A DNA stretch of 64,000 nt. Origin: Allacma fusca (Eukaryota > Arthropoda > Collembola > Symphypleona > Sminthuridae). Both the position numbers and the translations under genes were made by a program. The stretch spans positions 2,621,501-2,685,500 of the forward strand of contig OX359248.1 in the NCBI GenBank assembly GCA_947179485.1. The letters run 5' to 3'. Under the pieces are notes generated by a model that worked only from the letters and a program-made list of their open reading frames with translations, had not been told where the DNA came from and made no database searches. Below are positions 60,512 to 64,000 of the stretch, piece by piece (positions within the stretch are counted from its first letter, which is position 1; every line of letters begins with the position of its first letter).

Positions 60512-62563
60512 GTATTCAAAGAGAAAATATAAATCTTGATGTCTATGTACGTGGTTACTCATCCATTGGACGAGCATGACAGTGGAGTTATTGGCTCCAT
60601 TAGTAAACCAGGGTGTGCATGGTTCTCGGAGCTTATGTATTTAAGGTTGTTCTCCGTAGATGAAGCAGGAAATTCACCAGTATTCACTCACCTAAAAAAA
60701 GACATGTGTAATTCGGATAGGAAATGGAAGTAGACGGCTGAGGAAGCACATCTTTTTGGAATGATGGGAGCCATCATTTTTCTGGAAACTATTTCAATTC
60801 AGTAAATTCAGGGCTACAATTGTCCTTGAAACTTTCATAAATCCGTAATTTTTTCTTGCGGATGTTACATAGGAAAGGAATTTTTTTATGCGGTAGGTTT
60901 GAGAGTTTCCAACTTTTCTGATTTTTTCAGCCATATTTTACACACATGTGTAAGCACACAGAAAGTTGTTTTTTCACTGTAGAGCATAGTAATTACTGTA
61001 GTTTTCCATCTAATGTACATATGTACCTCTAACAAGTTGATGTGGAGTACTTTTTGAGCTGAAACTTCAGCTATGGATGCGCTCCTACTATGTTTTACAG
61101 AGAAAGACTGATATTTTGTACTCAATAATAGTTGCGTTAATTACGGGGAGATAATTGGCCCAGTCAAAGGACGGTAATTAATTACTTTAAAGGGAAACTC
61201 AGCGATGCAGTTATTAGAGCTGGAGGTAGGAGTTATGAGGTGGTGTTCCGCTTGAGAGTTAGTCCTGATGAGGAAATTGTTCTCACGGAATCCTGTTTGA
61301 ATACAAATGAGGACCATCTTCCTGGATGAGCTCAATTTTATGAAGTTGTCGAACATTGCCCATATTTGTAAATTACATTGTCTTCTATTTTGAGGGAAAA
61401 CTTGTTGCCGAACCTGAAATTTCTAGGTTTTCGTCTTATTTTACTAGTAGTCATCGACTTTAATACCCCTCTCAACTTGGGAAATTTAGTAACTTGGCAT
61501 ACAAAAAAAATACGTATGCAAAGAATGTATTTGAGAGTTCAGTTCATGTAAGTATTTATGTATGTATGTTGGGAAAAAGGGAATGACTACTGGTAATTTT
61601 TTTGTAAGTAAACTTTTACAACATGAGCGGGAGCTGAAGGACAAATCAATTTAGTCGCTCTGTTTGACATATGCACGTAATGTGTACAAAATCTTTTACT
61701 CCTGATTAGGTATCCTATGGGCAGCCAAATGGTAGTGTAAGTAGTTGAGCTTATGATTACTCACTATGCCTGGTAATCGTCAGGGAAGAAATAGTTTTTT
61801 TTAGCCTAACAAGCGAAATTTTCCGAAGATACAGATGTATGTACATACATGTGTAAGTAAGGTCTAGGCCTATAATATCACCAGCCTATGTGTGTACAAA
61901 AGTAGCCTTTTACAGTACTACTTTTATATTTATGCATCCCTCCTTTGAGGAGTACATATTACTTCGTCGGAAACTTTATGGATTAAAGCACCCCATGCTG
62001 TCCATTTGCGTCATGTAATTTAGATTTGCCTGATTGTGGACTATTCTCTTCTCTCCGGGTACCTGGGCTTCAAGGAGTTTCAGAGTAAACTCAGTCCTCC
62101 TACTCCTGGACTCATATTACTTACCCGGTCAGCTCCCTCTTCCTCCGGGAATGACTCTTGAACCAACTGAATTTGACTTGAATGTAACTGTAATAGTTTA
62201 TTAAATGTTGGAGTTAGGAGAGGGTTATGTCCTCTGTAGACGAACTAATATAAATATAATAGATGCATAGATACATGCATTCAAACATTTTATACAATTC
62301 TGATATTTCATCCGGCATCCGGCACCTTCTCGGAAATCAATATATTTATATTAATGATGTTTCACATGCAAAAGCACACTCTGTTGGAGCCTATTGGTAT
62401 AGTTGTGTCAAAGTGTCAGAGTAAAGCGTGAATTATTGACGTCCGCTTGTTTGTCATGGAGGAAAGTTTCTAAAAAAAACATGTGTAATAAGTAACTATA
62501 CTTTTGGTCATTTATGTTTGGAAATGATTGGGGAGGATATTATTATACAATACTTTTATCCAT

Positions 62564-62586
62564 ACTCTACTCTACTCTACTCTACC
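62564..62586. repeat. (ACTCT)n pentanucleotide repeat
   Basis: Between four and five tandem ACTCT units. Confidence 0.88.
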
Positions 62587-63800
62587 CTTCTACACGATTA
62601 AGTTCAATGCCTTGGCGAAAGTGCGAGCATATACTTGTACTATGCATGAAGCATGGAAAGTATGAGTACATTCAATAGGTCATTATTCCATGATAGAAAT
62701 AGCAAATAGCGTCTGCCATTTATTTGATTAGGGTCGTACTATTCATGAATTAGTAATGGGCCATAATGGTGTAGTAGTTCAGAATTTGCACTCGAAAACT
62801 ATACATTATTCCGATATGCTTTTGATATGTAGGAGCTCTAGATAATTCCAGGGGTGTAAGTTATATATCTGCATTTCTTTCGGTGAACTGGTAATAAATG
62901 AAGTTCGAGGACGGTCGAATATTTTAGTGGCAGATTACTGTGTATATATAAATATTCTCATTTCGCTATTAAAATATGGAAGTGTAACGCTGAGATAAAT
63001 AGTGGTAATGCTATTTGTAGTTTAGTTTATTATGCTCCTCATGATGAGCTAAATTTCAAGTGTAGTGCTACTATTGTGATAGGTAGACTTGGGAGATGGG
63101 GAATGATGCAAATGTCGGTTGGACTCATGCTATATTTAGGGGATACATATGCGAAATACATAATTGATACTAGTTAGTGCTAGTATTTGAGGTTCGTCAA
63201 GGTGTTGACGTAATTGGGCGGTTGTGTGAGACTTGATGGTGTGCTAAGTTGTGTTTGTATTTAGTTCGGGTTAAACAGACGCACTTGACGCGATGCTCCT
63301 ATAAAATAGCATGCAGATGCGTTGAGGAAATCTTACTTGGGCTTCTACCTATTTTTACGATGCTATTGACTCTCTGTCTGGATTTAATGGAGTCACTTGC
63401 TACTGGCAGGATTAGATCGAGGGGAAATGGTTTCTGATTGAATTGAAAGAAATGGTACGATATGGGATTTAGACGAATGTTTATTCTGTATGGTAGTTAG
63501 TAGGGCTCAATCTGGAGAGTACGGGAAAACTCGATTCTGGATTTAACTACTTATAATCCTGCTGTTTATTGATTTACTGCTCCCTGCAAATTCGCTTCTG
63601 CTATCTATGCTTTCTGATAGTTGTACAAATATTTTGTCATTTTTCAGTAATGTTTCGGTATGGGATTTGGTTATGTGGAGACCACTGTACTCTTAACACA
63701 TGACTTACTAACAAATGTATTTGTATATAGTATGGTGGTTTTGAGAGAGGATATTTGTACTGGTGACTCAAAGAAGTATCTTTTTTTTTTGTGGTTACAG

Positions 63801-64000
63801 TTTGCCCCAGTCATCATTCTCCCTGGGATCGGGTTTTCTATCTTCGTCGACGAATGGCACAGGAACAAATGGAGTGTCAAATGGTGGTTCCAATGGAGTC
63901 TCCCCAACCAATGGACAGTTCCCTCCAAACCATCCGCTGAGCGGGTCAAAACATTTATGTAGTATTTGTGGTGATCGGGCTAGTGGGAAACACTATGGAG
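63801..64000 (+). CDS. RXR: Retinoid X receptor / ultraspiracle, exon 3 (linker and start of DNA-binding domain), cut by window end
   Basis: After the acceptor TTACAG, one T completes AGT (Ser), then 66 codons follow and one base of the next. The first part, [16 protein letters not shown], leads into an N/G/S-rich linker ([18 protein letters not shown], then PTNGQF). The sequence [20 protein letters not shown] then marks the A/B to DNA-binding junction shared by RXR/USP. CSIC gives the first two zinc-binding cysteines of finger 1. The P-box helix, second finger and ligand-binding domain lie beyond the window. With exons 1 and 2 the product so far is 141 residues (148 with the distal exon 2 donor). 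The alternative acceptor CCCCAG at 63810 would break the frame. Confidence 0.97.

Larger units (their letters stand above)
56934..63800 (+). other. RXR: RXR intron 2, about 6.9 kb
   Basis: Runs from the distal donor (GTAATT) to the acceptor GTGGTTACAG after a run of ten T. It is very AT-rich and nearly free of dinucleotide arrays, unlike the DNA upstream. The only clear repeats are a TATG run near 58979, a G run near 59557, a CTT run near 60492 and a pentamer near 62564. I see no nested gene. Confidence 0.9.

Noticed and set aside
63671-63949. 92-codon minus-strand frame over RXR exon 3
   Set aside because: Antisense shadow of the coding exon.
63660-63962. 100-codon + strand frame over exon 3 in another register
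   Set aside because: Wrong frame: the RXR frame gives the [16 protein letters not shown] signature.

Overview
The window is AT-rich eukaryotic genomic DNA with long introns, many dinucleotide microsatellites and almost no dense coding sequence. The one gene I recognise is on the + strand: the 5' part of a retinoid X receptor / ultraspiracle gene (RXR, nuclear receptor subfamily 2B). Three exons join in phase. Exon 1 (16964-17048) encodes the N-terminal MKKEKPMMSVTAIIQ block typical of arthropod RXR/USP. Exon 2 (56774-56912 or -56933) encodes the A/B-domain block with SPLDLKPDT. Exon 3 (63801 to the window end) encodes an N/G/S-rich linker, the [16 protein letters not shown] signature and the start of the first zinc finger. 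The hinge, ligand-binding domain and most of the DNA-binding domain lie beyond base 64000. This N-terminal architecture points to an arthropod. A crustacean such as a copepod would fit the long AT-rich introns, but the species assignment is inference.

Layout: 1-16.8 kb is 5' flanking or 5' intronic DNA. It holds two short ORFs (1895-1994 and 8775-8853) that end at strong phase-1 donors and could be alternative first exons. It also holds a possible polyglutamine terminal exon on the minus strand (5633-5733). Between 17.05 and 56.77 kb lies an intron of about 39.7 kb. From 56.9 to 63.8 kb is a second intron of about 6.9 kb, which is poor in microsatellites.

The most striking non-genic object is a 1,647-bp non-autonomous hAT-type transposon at 34474-36120 inside the large intron. 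It has terminal inverted repeats beginning TAGTGCTGTAAT and a perfect 8-bp target-site duplication (ACTACATG). It carries a 39-bp minisatellite, and nearly every unit holds a direct repeat of AGGTCA with a 5-bp spacer (DR5), the half-site bound by RXR and other nuclear receptors. There are 11 perfect DR5 copies and 3 degenerate ones in about 560 bp. An array of nuclear-receptor-type elements carried by a transposon inside an RXR gene is the best candidate here for an undescribed regulatory arrangement. Binding and function are untested, and because the copies arose by tandem amplification their number is not independent evidence of selection.

Also notable are two in-frame splice donors 21 nt apart at the end of exon 2, a strong excess of CT over GA arrays on the transcribed-sense strand, and a few hairpins. 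Most longer ORFs in this window look like chance or microsatellite-driven open frames and are not annotated as genes.
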